Source: Peromyscus leucopus
Taxonomy: Eukaryota; Chordata; Mammalia; Rodentia; Cricetidae
Reading direction: 5' to 3'
DNA length: 64,000 nucleotides
NCBI RefSeq assembly: GCF_004664715.2
Contig: NC_051085.1
Location: 24,975,018-25,039,017, forward strand
How positions within the stretch are numbered: the stretch's first letter is position 1; each line of letters opens with the position of its first letter. A program made the translations under genes and the position numbers. The notes beneath the pieces were generated by a model, which was not told the origin of the DNA, made no database searches, and worked only from the letters and a program-made list of their open reading frames with translations. This document shows, piece by piece, positions 1-16,207 of the stretch.

Positions 1-1350
1 TTAAAATGCCCTGTGTGAAAAAAAAATCACCAGATGTATTGATATGACCACAACGTATTCGAAGAACAGTGATATCACTGCTACAATTTATAGTACTAAT
101 TATTTCTGTGTTCTAGAATGAAATATCATTATAATCCATGGGACATATAAACCAAGCATACAGAAAATAACAATCCCAAGGCAGATAACGCTATTGCAGC
201 TGGGCAGTTAAGAGCCCTCTAGAGCCAAGATTGGAAAATGCTAATAAAATTATTTTCTCTAGGCTTCTTATGTAAGGCTGAGAGAAGAAACCACAAAGAC
301 AAGAGAGGTTCTGAAATGAAGAGATTCAGCGAATAGTTCCCGTCACCTGCTCTCTTTCTCTCTGGTCTTCTTTTAATGACTTTTGTTGAAGTATCTACCA
401 TGAACTGTTTTTCAAACAGTAGGCATTTAAGATGACCTAGGAAGATCCCCTCCTGCATGATGAGCATAAGGAACTTTGAAGCATTCAAAATGATGCTCCC
501 TCTTATCGCAGCAGGAGAACCCCATGGAGGGCACTGACAGATTTCACAGGGGCAAAACCTCATTTAACCCAGAGAGTATGTACAGAGCCACCTCCCACAA
601 AACCCTAACTTTATCTTATTTGTGCATAAACCTATCCTGACATCCAAAGAGCTTCTTGTTTGGATACAATGACTTTCACAGAAATCTCTGTTTGCTCTGA
701 TCCGTGATGATGCTGACTGTCTCTTTCTTTCTCTGGGTTATAGAAAGGTAAAAACATTTTACTCCAGGAAAAAGACATACTGCTACTAGCAAATCAGTGT
801 TTCATAATGGGGATGAAAATGCTATTAAGGTTTGAAGGCAGCATTTTAAGAGGTCCCTCTTGTTTGCAGTTGGCAGAATATCAGCTGTTTCAATATAAGG
901 GACAAATTGCAAAAGCCTAAACTAATTACCCCATCCTGCTTCTACTCAGTTCTTGCTCCCAAGTGCCTACTCCATTCTCTCGGAGGGAGACAATAAACAG
1001 ATGGATGTACGCAGGTGCATAGGACTTTCTGCAGCCACCAGCTCTGAGAGCAATTGGTCAATACCCTTGAAGCTAGTTAAAGTTTTAGTAAATGGTTCCA
1101 AACTCTAGCAGATGGTCTATTGGTCTCACGGGCACTGTTCAACATCTATATGGATCCATATACACAGCTAAAATTTTAGGATTAGAGGACTGCCTTTATT
1201 TAATATTTCATGATTTTACTCTGTAACTAATTTCTTTTCTTCTTCAGAATTTGACATGGTTCTGTTTTTCTCCATGGATAGAATGACACAAGAGCTTCTA
1301 GTTCACGTGGTTAATTCTTAGAAAGGAGTTCAATATCTCCCCAACTCAAA

Positions 1351-1405
1351 CTGGTGGTTAATAGCTCCAGCCAAATGAGAAAGCTGGTGGTTAATAGCTC
1401 CAGCC
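1351..1405. repeat. 33-bp direct repeat, about 1.7 copies
   Basis: The 22-mer starting CTGGTGGTTAATAGCTCCAG occurs at 1351 and again at 1384, a period of 33 bp. It is a local tandem duplication. The short open frame that crosses it has no sign of coding. Confidence 0.85.
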
Positions 1406-1934
1406 CACCAAGTAGTGTAGGTACTACAGCAGCTCGGTTTATTTGCATCATTGTTATATATATTTTTAGTTATTTGAGGGATGCCATAGCCCACATACGG
1501 AACTCAGAGGTCAATTTTAAGGAGTTGGTCATCTCCTTTTTAACATGTGGGTTCTGGGAATCGTACTCAGATTGTTTCAGGCCTGGAAGCAAGTGCCTTT
1601 ACCTCCTAAGACACCTCAACAGCCTGAGCTCAGTTTTGACATCGTTCTCTTAGACAGTAACAGCATTATCATTTCAAATACCTTATTTGAATGGGATACT
1701 TCTGATTTTTAAACTATGTTTCCTACAGGTGTTTTCTGACAGTATGGAGTCAGCCTTGGGAAGCTGATTATGCCTGTCAGATTGTTTTTCATTTTCCTTT
1801 ACGGAGTTTAGTACTTTTTACATGTCCACATGCCAGACATCTCTTTCTCAGATTTCCTACTTTTCTCCCCTCCTCCCATCGCACACTTTCTAATATTATT
1901 TTTCTTAGTAAGAAGCTACACTTTTAAAAACTAA

Positions 1935-2720
1935 TGTCCTGGGCTGGGGGCTTTGTTCGGCAAGGAACGTGCCTGCTGAACAAGCAGAATACCTTGAGTT
2001 CAAATCCCCAGCAACTGCATGAAAGCCCGGGATGGCAGCGTATAACAGCAACCTCAGCACCTGTGGGAGGAAGGGCAACGACCTGAAGACCTCTCGTCTC
2101 TGACAGTCTGGCCAAAACGGAGAGTTCCTCCCAGATTCAGTGAGAGACACTATTCCAAAAACTAAGGTGTAGATCTATGGTGTATTTTACTTGTACTGAA
2201 ATGTGATTTTAATTGTATGTTAATAAATAAAGTTGCCCAGGGGTCAGAGCTATTAGAGCCATAGCAAGAGTGTGGCGGTGGTGGCGCATGCCTTTAATCC
2301 CAGCACTTGGTAGGCAGAGCTAGGTAAGTCTCTGTGTGTTCAGAGATACAGACAGTATTGGAGACATATGGCTTTAAGACCTGGAGGGCTGTACTTACAG
2401 GCAGTGACGAGGCAGTCATGTGTTTGGGTGTACAACCAATGAGAAGGCCGAACAGAAAGACTATTTAAAGACAGACAAACAGGAAGTAGGTCTCTTTTGG
2501 AGAGGTAGGAGCACTGCAGGAGGAAGGGTAAGGTTTTAGCTCTGAGCTCTGACCTCTTGGCTTTCTGTTTTACATTGGTTCTGTGTTTCTTATTTAATAA
2601 GACAGTTGGTTACATCTACATAGATCAATAAGGGGAAACAGCTGATGCTGACCTCTGACCTCCAATGCCCATGCATCCACATGAACATAAATATATGGGC
2701 TCCACACATAATAAACACAG
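1935..2720 (+). repeat. B2/B3-type SINE split by an LTR
   Basis: A tRNA-like head with B box (GAGTTCAAATCCCCAG) and a B3-like body occupy about 1935-2169. The B3-like tail (CTGACCTCTGACCTCC) continues after 2626. The interruption is a solo LTR with 6-bp duplicated flanks, so the SINE is older than the LTR. Confidence 0.65.
2176..2620 (+). mobile_element. Solo LTR, B1-containing class II family
   Basis: A 445-bp solo LTR ends in ACATCTACA and is flanked by the perfect 6-bp duplication TAGATC (2170-2175 and 2621-2626). The 5' end has decayed from TG to TA. It holds an AATAAA near the start, a B1-like stretch (GGTGGTGGCGCATGCCTTTA) and a TATTTAAA box. It inserted inside an older SINE. Six-base duplications are typical of class II (ERVK-like) elements. 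Confidence 0.88.
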
Positions 2721-3054
2721 AAAGCTGATGCCTTGCATAAATGCTGCTACATTTCCCTAGACTTCCGTGGTTGCCTTATTTAATCAGAGTTTTGAGTTGG
2801 GGTTTTCACTAATCCTCGGTGAACATGAATTATATTTCGGGCCCCTCGCTTATTGGTGCGGTACCCACATTTACCTAATGGAGAGCCAGGGCCCTTAAGA
2901 AAGAAAACATCACAGAGAAGTGATTTTTATTTTACGATGGAGGAGAGCCCATCTGTCTGGCTAGTGGGTGGGTCTGTGAGTATTTTCCTCTTTTCAGGAC
3001 ACAGGAAGAAAAATCAGAAACATGTATGCCATTCTTTCTTTGCAGGAACCTATG

Positions 3055-3360
3055 TTGGTGTTTGTGTGTGAGCATGTGGAGACTGAAGGTTAGCGTTGGG
3101 TGTCTTTTTCTATCACTCTCCATCTTTTTTCAGGGAGGGAACATGGCCTTTTACTATCAGCTAGGTTTGCTGGCCAGTGAAACCTTTAGAATCTGCCTGT
3201 CTTTGTACACTCCACCTCCGCACCACTAGGGTTACGGATGCACAATGTATGCAGTGGCCTGCCTGGCTCTTGCCAGTGTGCTAGGGATCTAAACTCATGC
3301 TCTCATGCTTGCTCAGTTAATATTTCATGTACTTAGCCATCTCCAAGTTCCTCAGCTTAA
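3055..3360 (-). repeat. Old B3/B4-type SINE
   Basis: Read on the minus strand it ends in the '(ctga)agg..gtcaacgt..tgtctt' type tail followed by TG-rich sequence, and begins with a worn tRNA-like head (about 3290-3360). It is diverged, so exact ends are uncertain. Confidence 0.55.
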
Positions 3361-3774
3361 GCCAATCTTAAACACAGGTTTCGGAATATTTACTTGAGAA
3401 ATATCCACATGACATCAAATTACAAAGTCGTTCTCTTTTATCTCTGGTAATCAAGTAAGGTTTGTTTTCGCTTGAATGATTTTAATGGTGTAAACAAAGA
3501 CCTGGAACTCCCCCCTCCAAAAAAAAAAAAAAAAGTCATACATGAACAGGGAAGAAGCCTCACGAGAATGACAATGGAGTTTTTCCCACACTAAGCCATT
3601 AAGTGATTTTTCTTCCGACTTACATTGGAATCCTAATCTCTAGTTAGGAGATGATCCCCAAGTAAGAGGAAATGATTTGTCAATCATTTCTTTACAAAGG
3701 TAATCAGTTGAAAGTAAAGCCATTAGGGAGAACCCTCTTCTAATATGACTTGTATGCTTAGAAACAGGAAGTGT

Positions 3775-4040
3775 TGGGTGTTGGAGAAATACGCCAGATA
3801 ATAAGGTACCTGCCTTGCAAGCCCAAGTACTGGAGTTACATTCTTATCATCACATAAAAAGGATGGGGATGGTGGTGCATGCTTGTAAGCCTTCCACTGA
3901 GGAGGTAAAGAGAGATGGATCCCCAAGGCTTTCTGGCCAGCCAGCCTAGACTAATCTTTGAGCCACAGATGCCAGTGAGATACCCTGTCTCAACAAAGTG
4001 GACAGATCCTGAGAAATGCCACCTGAGGCTGACCTCCACC

Positions 4041-4098
<58 letters not shown>
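3775..4098 (+). repeat. B3-like SINE with (CA)28 tail
   Basis: The body contains CTGGCCAGCCAGCCTAGACT and GAGATACCCTGTCTCAACAA, typical of the rodent B3 body. It ends in CTGACCTCCACCC followed by an uninterrupted (AC)28 at 4043-4098. Microsatellites commonly grow from this SINE tail. Confidence 0.7.
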
Positions 4099-4100
<2 letters not shown>

Positions 4101-4762
4101 TGTAGGGGAGGGGGTGCGGGATGGATAGAAGTTTCTAAGCAGGTGGCTACAGGAAGCCTGCCTTGGGAACATGAAAGTGACCATCAACAAGCTAAGGAAG
4201 GGCCCGTCCTTTTCTCACAGCCCTCAGAAGGGACCAAACCTGCTGAAATAACCTTGCTCTTGGGCTTCTGGCCTCCAGGACTGTGAGAAAGTAAAGTATC
4301 TAGTACTTGGTGATAGCAGTCCTTGCAAATTAATCCAGCTACCTACTTCATTCCCTGCTCCCCCAGAAACACCAATGTTGAAACTCTGTTACTGTGCATT
4401 GTTGCTGAAGATAATACATATGTATGCATACACTAACTTTGTATTATTTGACTTCACAACTTCAGGGGGGGAAATATGAGCTGGTCGCTAAATAGCAGTA
4501 TCCTGGACTGCAGGATAAAATATATCATAGGAGGTGACACTGAAAATCATTTGAAACAACCTTTACAGTTTAGAATAAATAGAGAAAAGTAGAAGTTACA
4601 GGCTTTTCATGGTTACTCCATTAGTTACTGGTGAAGGCGTATCATGTGATGCTCAGTCTTAGTATTTTTCTACTGTAACACAAAGGCACTCTGGGCGAGT
4701 GGCCAAGAAGCATATTTCAACAATAGTATTTTCCTTATTTTGCCAAGTTAAAAAGGTGTTTA

Positions 4763-4900
4763 GATAAAGTGTAAGTGGCAAACATCTGCAATCTCAGACC
4801 TAGGGAGGCAGAGACAGAGGTATATCTCCAGCCCGAGGGCATACTAGACTATGTAGAAAATTCCAGACCTACACAAAGAAATTCTGTCTCAAAAATTAAT
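4763..4900 (+). repeat. Diverged B1 SINE
   Basis: B1 landmarks are still readable: 'catctgcaatctcagacctagggaggcag', then 'gaaattctgtctcaaaaatt'. It is an old copy in Soga3 intron 3. Confidence 0.6.
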
Positions 4901-9300
<4,400 letters not shown>

Positions 9301-9966
9301 TACAGTATGTTTACACTGATGCAGAGTCAAAGGTGAATTTGCTGGACAAGAGACGCTACAGAGGATTAGGAGATTTGGAAACCCAGCGTTTAATGGGACC
9401 TTTGACTAGGAAAAGAGTGCAGGGCTGTTAGTTCTCACTTTGCCCAAAGTGGCGCTGTTTCCACCTCTCAGTCAAAGGCAGCTGAAGCTTGAATTCCTTA
9501 GGTAGCAGGTTTTGGAAAGGGTTAGACATAGGTTCAGCAAGAAATGAATGGGAAAGGAAATGAGGGGCGCGGGGGATAAGGTCCGGAAGAGACTTCTGAA
9601 GACAAAGGAAATGTTTACATATGATAGTTATCAAACGGCTTTCTTCAGCATCAAATCTGTGTTTAAAACATAGTTTAGTGGAGAAAACTTTTTTTAATTA
9701 GTATTCCCAGGTGTCAATTAAAGAAACACGGCTATGATGTAAGATCCTAGAGAATATTTACTGTAGATAAATGACACTTTCCTCATTCAGCTCCAGCCCC
9801 TAATGCTGTCTTTAGATAATTATAGCCAACATTCTTAAGAACAGAACACAAAAGAAAACATAAAGAGTGACTATACATCGGCCCCAGTCTCAAGAAAAAA
9901 GTGACATCAGGAATTAGCTATAAGATTCAGTCATTGGCAACCCCAAAGAGATAATTTTTGTAGCTT
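9301..9966. other. Soga3 5' flank, no gene
   Basis: AT-rich flank outside the CpG island. I see no exon, SINE or tandem repeat in it. Confidence 0.6.
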
Positions 9967-9980
9967 AAAAATACTTGTTG

Positions 9981-10129
9981 GGCCGGGCGGTGGTGGCGCA
10001 CGCCTTTAATCCCAGGACTTGGGAGGCAGAGCCAGGCGGATCTCTGTGAGTTCGAGGCCAGCCTGGGCTACCAAGTGAGTTCCAGGAAAGGCACAAAGCT
10101 ACACTGAGAAACCCTGTCTCGAAAAAACC

Positions 10130-10152
<23 letters not shown>
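9981..10152 (+). repeat. Young B1 SINE with target duplications
   Basis: A nearly intact B1 starts GGCCGGGCGGTGGTGGCGCA and ends in a long A tail. Flanking copies of AAAAATACTTGTTGG end at 9981 and 10167. The internal variant CAGGAAAGGCACAAAGCTAC is the form I associate with cricetid rodents. Confidence 0.92.
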
Positions 10153-10160
<8 letters not shown>

Positions 10161-10353
10161 TTGTTGGAAAATTTGATGAACAGCTCTACCTACAGGCTCT
10201 GAAGTTTGTAGTGATGAATTTTTCTATACTCACTTGTTCTGTACTTATAAAGCAGTGAGTTTTAAGTGCAACGTAGAAAACAGTTTCATTCTTAAACATT
10301 TCCTTAGGTGGTATATAATAGACTAAAGTTGAAGTTTTAAAATGCCCACTCAC

Positions 10354-10560
10354 GGGCCTGGAGAACGGGCTCAGCAGTTAGTAGCACTGGCTGCTCTTCC
10401 AGAGGACCCAAGTTCTATTCCCAGAACTCACAGGGTAGCTCACAACTATACCTCCAGTTCCAAGGATCTGACACCCTCTTCTGGCCTCCCTGTGCACCAG
10501 GTCCATATGCGGTACACAAACATACATGCAGGCAAAATACTCATACAGATAAAATTAAAT
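10354..10560 (+). repeat. B2 SINE with target duplications
   Basis: A tRNA-derived head, CTCTTCCAGAGGACCCAAGTTC and a tail of A-rich sequence identify a B2. Flanks read TTAAAATGCCCACTCAC on the left and TTAAAATGCTCACTCAC on the right, a duplication with one mismatch. Confidence 0.88.
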
Positions 10561-10639
10561 GTTAAAATGCTCACTCACTCCTATGGAGCCAAATTTTTGG
10601 AACAGAATAGTCTGCACCCAGAAGGCTGATCATCTTCCT

Positions 10640-11295
10640 TTATGGTGGTAAGATACATGGTGTGATCTTCCCACAATAAGCACACCCCTTTAAGCTGGAA
10701 AACAGCAAGTTACTGCCCTGTGAGTTCTCCTGCCTAGTGGCCCAGTCAGCTAGTTCAATTGGCCCCCTTTCCAGGAGAACATTATCTGTAAAGCACAGGA
10801 AGGTCACGAATAGACACAAACTTCTCTTATACACACTCATACCTTTTAGAAGAGTTGATTGCCCAGGATCTTACTTAGATTATTACTGTTGTTTTCTGTT
10901 GTATCTTAATTGACGTTGTAATCATCTCTCCCTTCATAAAGAAATAATACCCCGATACCCCCCTCTCCACCTTCTTTTCTGCCTCTGGAATCTCTTTTTC
11001 AACTCACTGTGTAATGCAATGATAAAGACTTCTTCAGAGGGGAGAACAAAGTTACCCACTGCTAGAATGTCTGGCCTACTTTACCATGGGTCAGAATAAT
11101 GTGGGCCATCCAACTTAATTACACTGGTAACACTAAGTTATATTTAACTAAGCAGAACCACACAGGAGCTGAGAAGCCAGGAATTGAAGCCTGACTCCCC
11201 AGACTACTTTAATCTCAGAGAAAACTTGGGTTTCAGGAACTAATTCCACAATCTAAGGCACCTAGGTAGCAGCCTATATCCCAAGCCTTTCATCA
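10640..11295. other. No gene or repeat recognised
   Basis: Mixed-composition sequence upstream of Soga3. I see nothing coding and no familiar repeat. Confidence 0.5.
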
Positions 11296-11979
11296 GTGGA
11301 AATCGCCATCCAAGCAATATCAGTAAGGACCAAATCAAGCCTTTTCATCTCAACTCCTATCTGTCCCAGGACCCACCCCGTTTCTCATCCTTTTCTCTTT
11401 AGAAATCCAGAAGTTCTCACTTCTCTGCAGAGGCGCTGCTTCCAGGAAGTTGATGCAAATCAACACTGCTTTCTTCCTGATATTTCGGAGTCCTCCGGGT
11501 TTATCTTTCAGGGAGAGTTCAACTTCGCAGTGTTGACTTTCTTGCTGAGCAGGCTTGCTTGCACCGGATCCACACCCACTCTGGTTCTCCAAACAAAGGC
11601 GGTAACCACAAAGACTCGGAACTCTGGGAGCCCGTTCCTAGCTGGCGATGCTTGCCTGGGCTGGAACTGCAACTGCATCAGGCGGATGCCCGGGTACCAA
11701 GCCGTGCCAGACAATCCCCAGGAAGTGCAGTGGTATTCATGAGCTGACCTCACCGGACTGGGCTGGGAAGAGGGCGGGATTGGAGGGAGGACAGGAGAGA
11801 AGTAACCGGAGTGGTTACTCAAAGAGGAGAGAGAAAGGTGAGGATGGGGAACCGGGGTAGCGGGTGGGAGGCAAGTAGACAAAAAGGCCAGAGCCACGCC
11901 CGAGATGGAGAATTGTCAGCCTGGCTCATCAAAATCCTTGCTTCACTCCCATTTCCTGTACTTGGCAGAAGACTCCAAA

Positions 11980-12412
11980 ACCGCTTAAAATCGGATGTAT
12001 TGGTTTCCTGCAATGCTTTGTCTCGGGTCCGATCAATCTCCATCAATTATTTACTTGAGCTCTTTTCCTTGGGAGGCCCGCTGGAGCAGCCTGCAACCCT
12101 CGGCCTGACCCTCTGGAGTCTCCTGATGCAGCTGAGAGGCGCTGGCGCACGGCTGGCTGCCGGGAGTTCTCTTTGTTCACTCACTTTAATTCTCAGTCGA
12201 TCTCTCCACGCGCGGCTTCTTCCCCACCCCCTCTCTCGGGCGGAGTCCTGGGATGGGATTTCCGCGAATAGACAATGGTTGTCAGACCCGCCGTCCCACA
12301 AACAAAGGGTTCTTGCAAAGATACACGAAGGAACGACTAATTTAGTGCAAAGCGAATATGTTTGCTGATGAAGGCCAAGTAGCACCCAGCACGTTCGCCC
12401 TCCCCTCACCAA
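11980..12412. promoter_or_regulatory. CpG-rich patch, possible upstream promoter
   Basis: Roughly two dozen or more CpG sites fall in about 430 bp, far above the flanks, and no SINE accounts for them. It lies 2.8 kb upstream of the Soga3 start. Both strands have open frames of 120-185 codons here, but these are expected in GC-rich DNA and I see no known protein. It may be an alternative Soga3 promoter or noncoding first exon, or an enhancer. Confidence 0.4.
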
Positions 12413-13284
12413 AGGCCAGTTTCTTCAGTGAAAACAAACTGGTAGTTTCTGGGATCCACATTTTTTTTAACTGTTGTGCACTTGAGTAATAGGAGTCAGG
12501 AAGAATGTATTTATAAAGTATCAGCTGACCAGGGAGTTAAGAAAAATGTGTTTCCAGTTTACATTTATCCATATTGTTCCACAATAATAGCATTCTTAAA
12601 ATTTGGGGGAAATTTTCTCCTTTTCTTTCTAATTTTATTTTAGAGAGCAGCCTCGAGAGCCTCCTTTCTGCCCCCTAAAAATCCCCTTGTAAGCTTCCAG
12701 GTAAGAATATATTAATCTTGTATTAAAAGGACATTTTTAGACGTTAAACCTCTCTTAACGTTGTTGTGGTGGTTTTGTGTGAGCTAAGACTTAGATATTT
12801 TGCAACAACGCGTCTAGCCTGGCGTTGATTTAGCCGGAGACTAAATCCTGTCTTAAGAGTGAAATGACAATGATTTGAGAGTAATTTGCACAGGAGCAGT
12901 TTGTCACAGTGAAATGAAAGCATATTTAGGCCTAGGTAATTTATATCTCCAGTGACATCAAACATGGTACCACAAGGAAATCATTTCAGGCTGTAAAACA
13001 TGCTATGAACTGGTTTGTGACTAGGCTAGTACTGTCCAAGGTGCTGGTGATGTAAAGAAAGTCAAGAAACCGTCCCTGTGTCAAGAAGGCTCAAACATAT
13101 TAGAGAAGGTTGAGATATTCTTGAATTTGGGGACACTAGAAAAGTAAATCCTGTGATATCTATGATGAGACGTCCAATCGTTGATTTACATAGCAAAATA
13201 GAGCCATAAGTTATTTTGAGTTTATGTTAATCATTTCTTCATTATGTACCTCAGTATAAATTGCAGTACTCTTTTTCGTGTGTC
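12413..13284. other. No gene or repeat recognised
   Basis: AT-rich intergenic sequence without recognisable structure. Confidence 0.5.
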
Positions 13285-13435
13285 TTTCTTTGTTTTTGAG
13301 ACAGGTTTCAGTATGTATACTTGGGTGGCTGGGAGCTCATTATGTACCAGGTTTCAGTATGTATACCAGGCTGGCCTCAAACATATCTGCCTCCTGAACA
13401 CTGGAATTGAACTTGTGGGGCACTAGGCCCAGCCC
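13285..13435 (-). repeat. B1/B4-like SINE fragment
   Basis: Reads TTTTTGAGACAGGTTTCAGT on the plus strand. The 16-mer CAGGTTTCAGTATGTATA occurs twice (13302 and 13349), so the fragment has a 47-bp internal duplication. Confidence 0.6.
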
Positions 13436-13453
13436 TCTAAATTGCAACATTCT

Positions 13454-13635
13454 TTTTTGTTTGTTTGTTTGGTTTTTGCTTTTTGTTTTTTTTGAGACAG
13501 GGTTTCTCTGTGCAGTTTTGGTGCCTGTCCTGGATCTCACTCTGTAGACCAGGTTAGCCACCAACTCATAGAGATGAGTTGGCTCTGCCTTCTGGAGTGT
13601 TGGGATCAAAGGTGTGTGCCACCACCGCCTGGCCT
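13454..13635 (-). repeat. B1 SINE with target duplications
   Basis: A minus-strand B1 with a T-rich start (its A tail), TTTGAGACAGGGTTTCTCTG and ending CCACCACCGCCTGGCC. It is flanked by GCAACATTCTT on the left and GTAACATTCTT on the right. Confidence 0.88.
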
Positions 13636-14062
13636 GTAACATTCTTAAGAGATAGCAAGATCCACATTTCCCATTTAATGAATACTAGGATAATGGGTAA
13701 AATACCTCTTAGATCAATCTTTATCAATAAAACCTTGATATAAAAATAATCTAGGGACACAAAACATAGTTCTGCTTGTCTGAGAACTAGTGATCAGCTC
13801 AGACTTCTCCATTTCAGTATTTATTTCCATGCAACCAGTAATTTTTATTTGGTTAAAGTCTAATAAAATCAATAATGTTTACATCAGAGTTCATGTGCCC
13901 AAAAGGTTCGTTTTGTACATTAGGAATGTGCCGTCTCAGTTTTGAAAACCATAGCCATATAGGATGCATAGAAACAATATTGACGTGTCTTTACAAAAGA
14001 AAGTTTTAAATAGAATTGTATGTTGGTTGTCCTCTTATTTCCTTGTGAAAATTATACTTCTT

Positions 14063-14275
14063 CATGGGGCTGAAGAGAAGACACAGTTGTTGAGGTCACT
14101 TGATGCTCTCAGAGAGAACCGAGATTTAGTTCCTGATGTCCACATCATGTGGCAGCTCACAACTGGCTGTAAATACAGTGGCAGGAGATTGGATGGTCTC
14201 TTCTGATCATACTACACACACATAGCACCCATACATGTATGTAGGCAATACTCATACATAAAAAAATAAAAATAA
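14063..14275 (+). repeat. Diverged B2 SINE
   Basis: Starts GGGGCTGAAGAGAAGACACA and contains CATGTGGCAGCTCACAACTG and a worn A-rich tail. The body is clearly B2 but much diverged. Confidence 0.7.
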
Positions 14276-15080
14276 GCAGGTGTTTGAAAAAAATAAACTT
14301 CTTCAATTAAGCAAACACAAATTTCTTCAGAGTTCAGAAGGATTTGGTGTTATTTTTGCTGTTACAAAAGCAGGCTTACTGACTGACCTTTTATTGTTTA
14401 CTTGTAATAATGAATCGTATTTTCTATAGCACAGCAAGACAATGGATCTTCAGTCTAGGGAAGAAAGCTAAACTTTCAACTTTGAAACCCTTAAATAAAC
14501 AGCTCAATATGCAAATCTTCGATTTTTGTGACTTGAACAGGGCCCACATATGTTAATACTGACTAGCTTTATTTTTTACTCTTAGTTGGTCAGACCTTTT
14601 CACTTTGTAAACTCAAATCCCCCCAGAGAAAAATTTCCTTCCTCGGGTATAGCACAGTAGCATACCTGTAGTTCAGAGAAGTAAAATGATCTTCTCAACT
14701 TTATAATTGGAACTCAAAGTTCCATCTCTCATTATCAAGTATGCTTCTTATTTGTCTCAAACATCCTGCTTGAAATGATCACAACTTAGAAATCTATATT
14801 TCTAAGGCTGATTTATCCCCATCTCAGCTCAATCTGTCTACCAATGCATAAACTATCTATCTTTGTGGGCAAACCTATTAATTTACATTCTATGTAAAAG
14901 TTTTCTGTCCTACAATTCTATTCTACTTTTAGTTCAGAAAAAAATCTAATATTCTTTATTTGCTTTCATCTTAATGAAGATACTATTTTATATATTTTCT
15001 TAATGAATACTGATTTTTTTTTCATTGCTATGTCATTTTCCTTTGTTTCAATATCCACTTGTCTTCAAAATACTTTTTTG
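14276..15080. other. No gene or repeat recognised
   Basis: AT-rich intergenic sequence with no coding signal. Confidence 0.5.
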
Positions 15081-15084
15081 GTAT

Positions 15085-15165
15085 GTGTGTTTCTGGGGAT
15101 CAACATTAGGGCCTTGTGCATGCTGGCCCTTAATTCTACACTGCACTGAATCTGCAGCTATTCCT
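15085..15165 (-). repeat. ID-type SINE remnant
   Basis: 'ctggggatcaacattagggccttgtgcatgctgg' is the reverse of an ID head (tRNA-like B box). It is short and diverged. Confidence 0.5.
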
Positions 15166-15279
15166 GTAAAAGCTTAGTACTTACCCTTTACTCTTTCTTT
15201 TACAATCGCTATCAAACTCCAGACATTCACAATTCTGTTTAGACTTTTACAAACACTTCTTGTAAGTTATAGATGCTCA

Positions 15280-15415
15280 AGTTGTGTATGGTAGTTCACA
15301 CATGTAATTCCATTGAAGAAAAAGGAATGGCATTATTTCAAAGCTAGCCTGGGATATATAATGATTTCTAGTCAGTCGTGGGAGGCAGTGTGAAACCTTA
15401 TCTTTAAAAACAGAC

Positions 15416-15458
<43 letters not shown>
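15280..15458 (+). repeat. B1/B3-like remnant with (CA)n
   Basis: A worn SINE body ('agctagcctgggatatataatg', then 'gtgaaaccttatctttaaaa') leads into about 18 CA units ending at 15458. Confidence 0.5.
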
Positions 15459-15459
<1 letters not shown>

Positions 15460-15664
15460 AAGAAACAACAATAAATGATATACTCAATACATGTAATTTC
15501 CATTTTATTAATTATGTTCCTTATGTCATCCAAGATAGTTATATTCAAACTGAATTTCAAGGAAGTGCATCACCTTATCTATACCAAAAAGTACTTCCTA
15601 GTCGGTTACAGCAATGCTCCCATTCTACTAAAATTTAGTTTCTTCCTTTAATGATACAAAGTTG

Positions 15665-16050
15665 TGCAGTGATATTTTATTTGTATGTTAATAAATAAAG
15701 TTTACCTGGAGATCAGAGGTCATAGTAAGCAATAAACAGAAGTCAGGTGGTGATGGCACACGCCCTTAATCTGACTACATGGCAGGCAGAGTCTCTGTGT
15801 GTTCAAGGACACAGCCAAGGGTGGTGACATATGCCTTTAATCCCAATACCAACCATAGAGACCTGGATGTCTGTATAGACAGAGAGTGATGAGGAAGTGA
15901 TGTGCCTGGGCTTAGAGTCAATGAGAAGGCAGAACAGGAAGTCAATAAAGGTTCAGGTTAGACAGAAAGAAGCTCTCTTGGGAAGCTACAGCTATGGCTA
16001 TTTGGCTCTGTGTTTCTTATTTAATAAGGCTGTTTAGAAATTCATCTACA
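15665..16050 (+). mobile_element. Solo LTR, B1-containing family, older form
   Basis: A 386-bp LTR starts TGCAGTGATATTTTATTTG, ends TTCATCTACA and is flanked by AAGTTG on both sides (15659-15664 and 16051-16056). It shows two B1-like heads in tandem: GGTGGTGATGGCACACGCCC and then GGTGGTGACATATGCCTTTA. In the other copies the second has worn down to 'catatgcctttaagacctgg'. It is the most diverged copy of the family here. Confidence 0.85.
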
Positions 16051-16207
16051 AAGTTGGAGTTTATTAAGAAAATTATTTTAATACTGTTGTAAGTATGGGA
16101 AGAGAAAAAGAGAGGGAAAGAGAAAAAGAAGAGAACAGAGAAAGCTATGTACATACAAGGAATGAGTAGGATTTTCAAAAGAGACAAGAGACAAGTAGTG
16201 TTTTGTT

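Noticed and set aside
10354..10560. tRNA-like A and B boxes as tRNA genes
   Set aside because: The boxes lie in B2, B3 and ID SINEs with A-rich tails and target duplications. No cloverleaf can be drawn.
11296..12412. Several overlapping frames of 120-185 codons on both strands
   Set aside because: They overlap in different frames and strands, show no known domain and sit in GC-raised sequence. More likely regulatory DNA than protein-coding.
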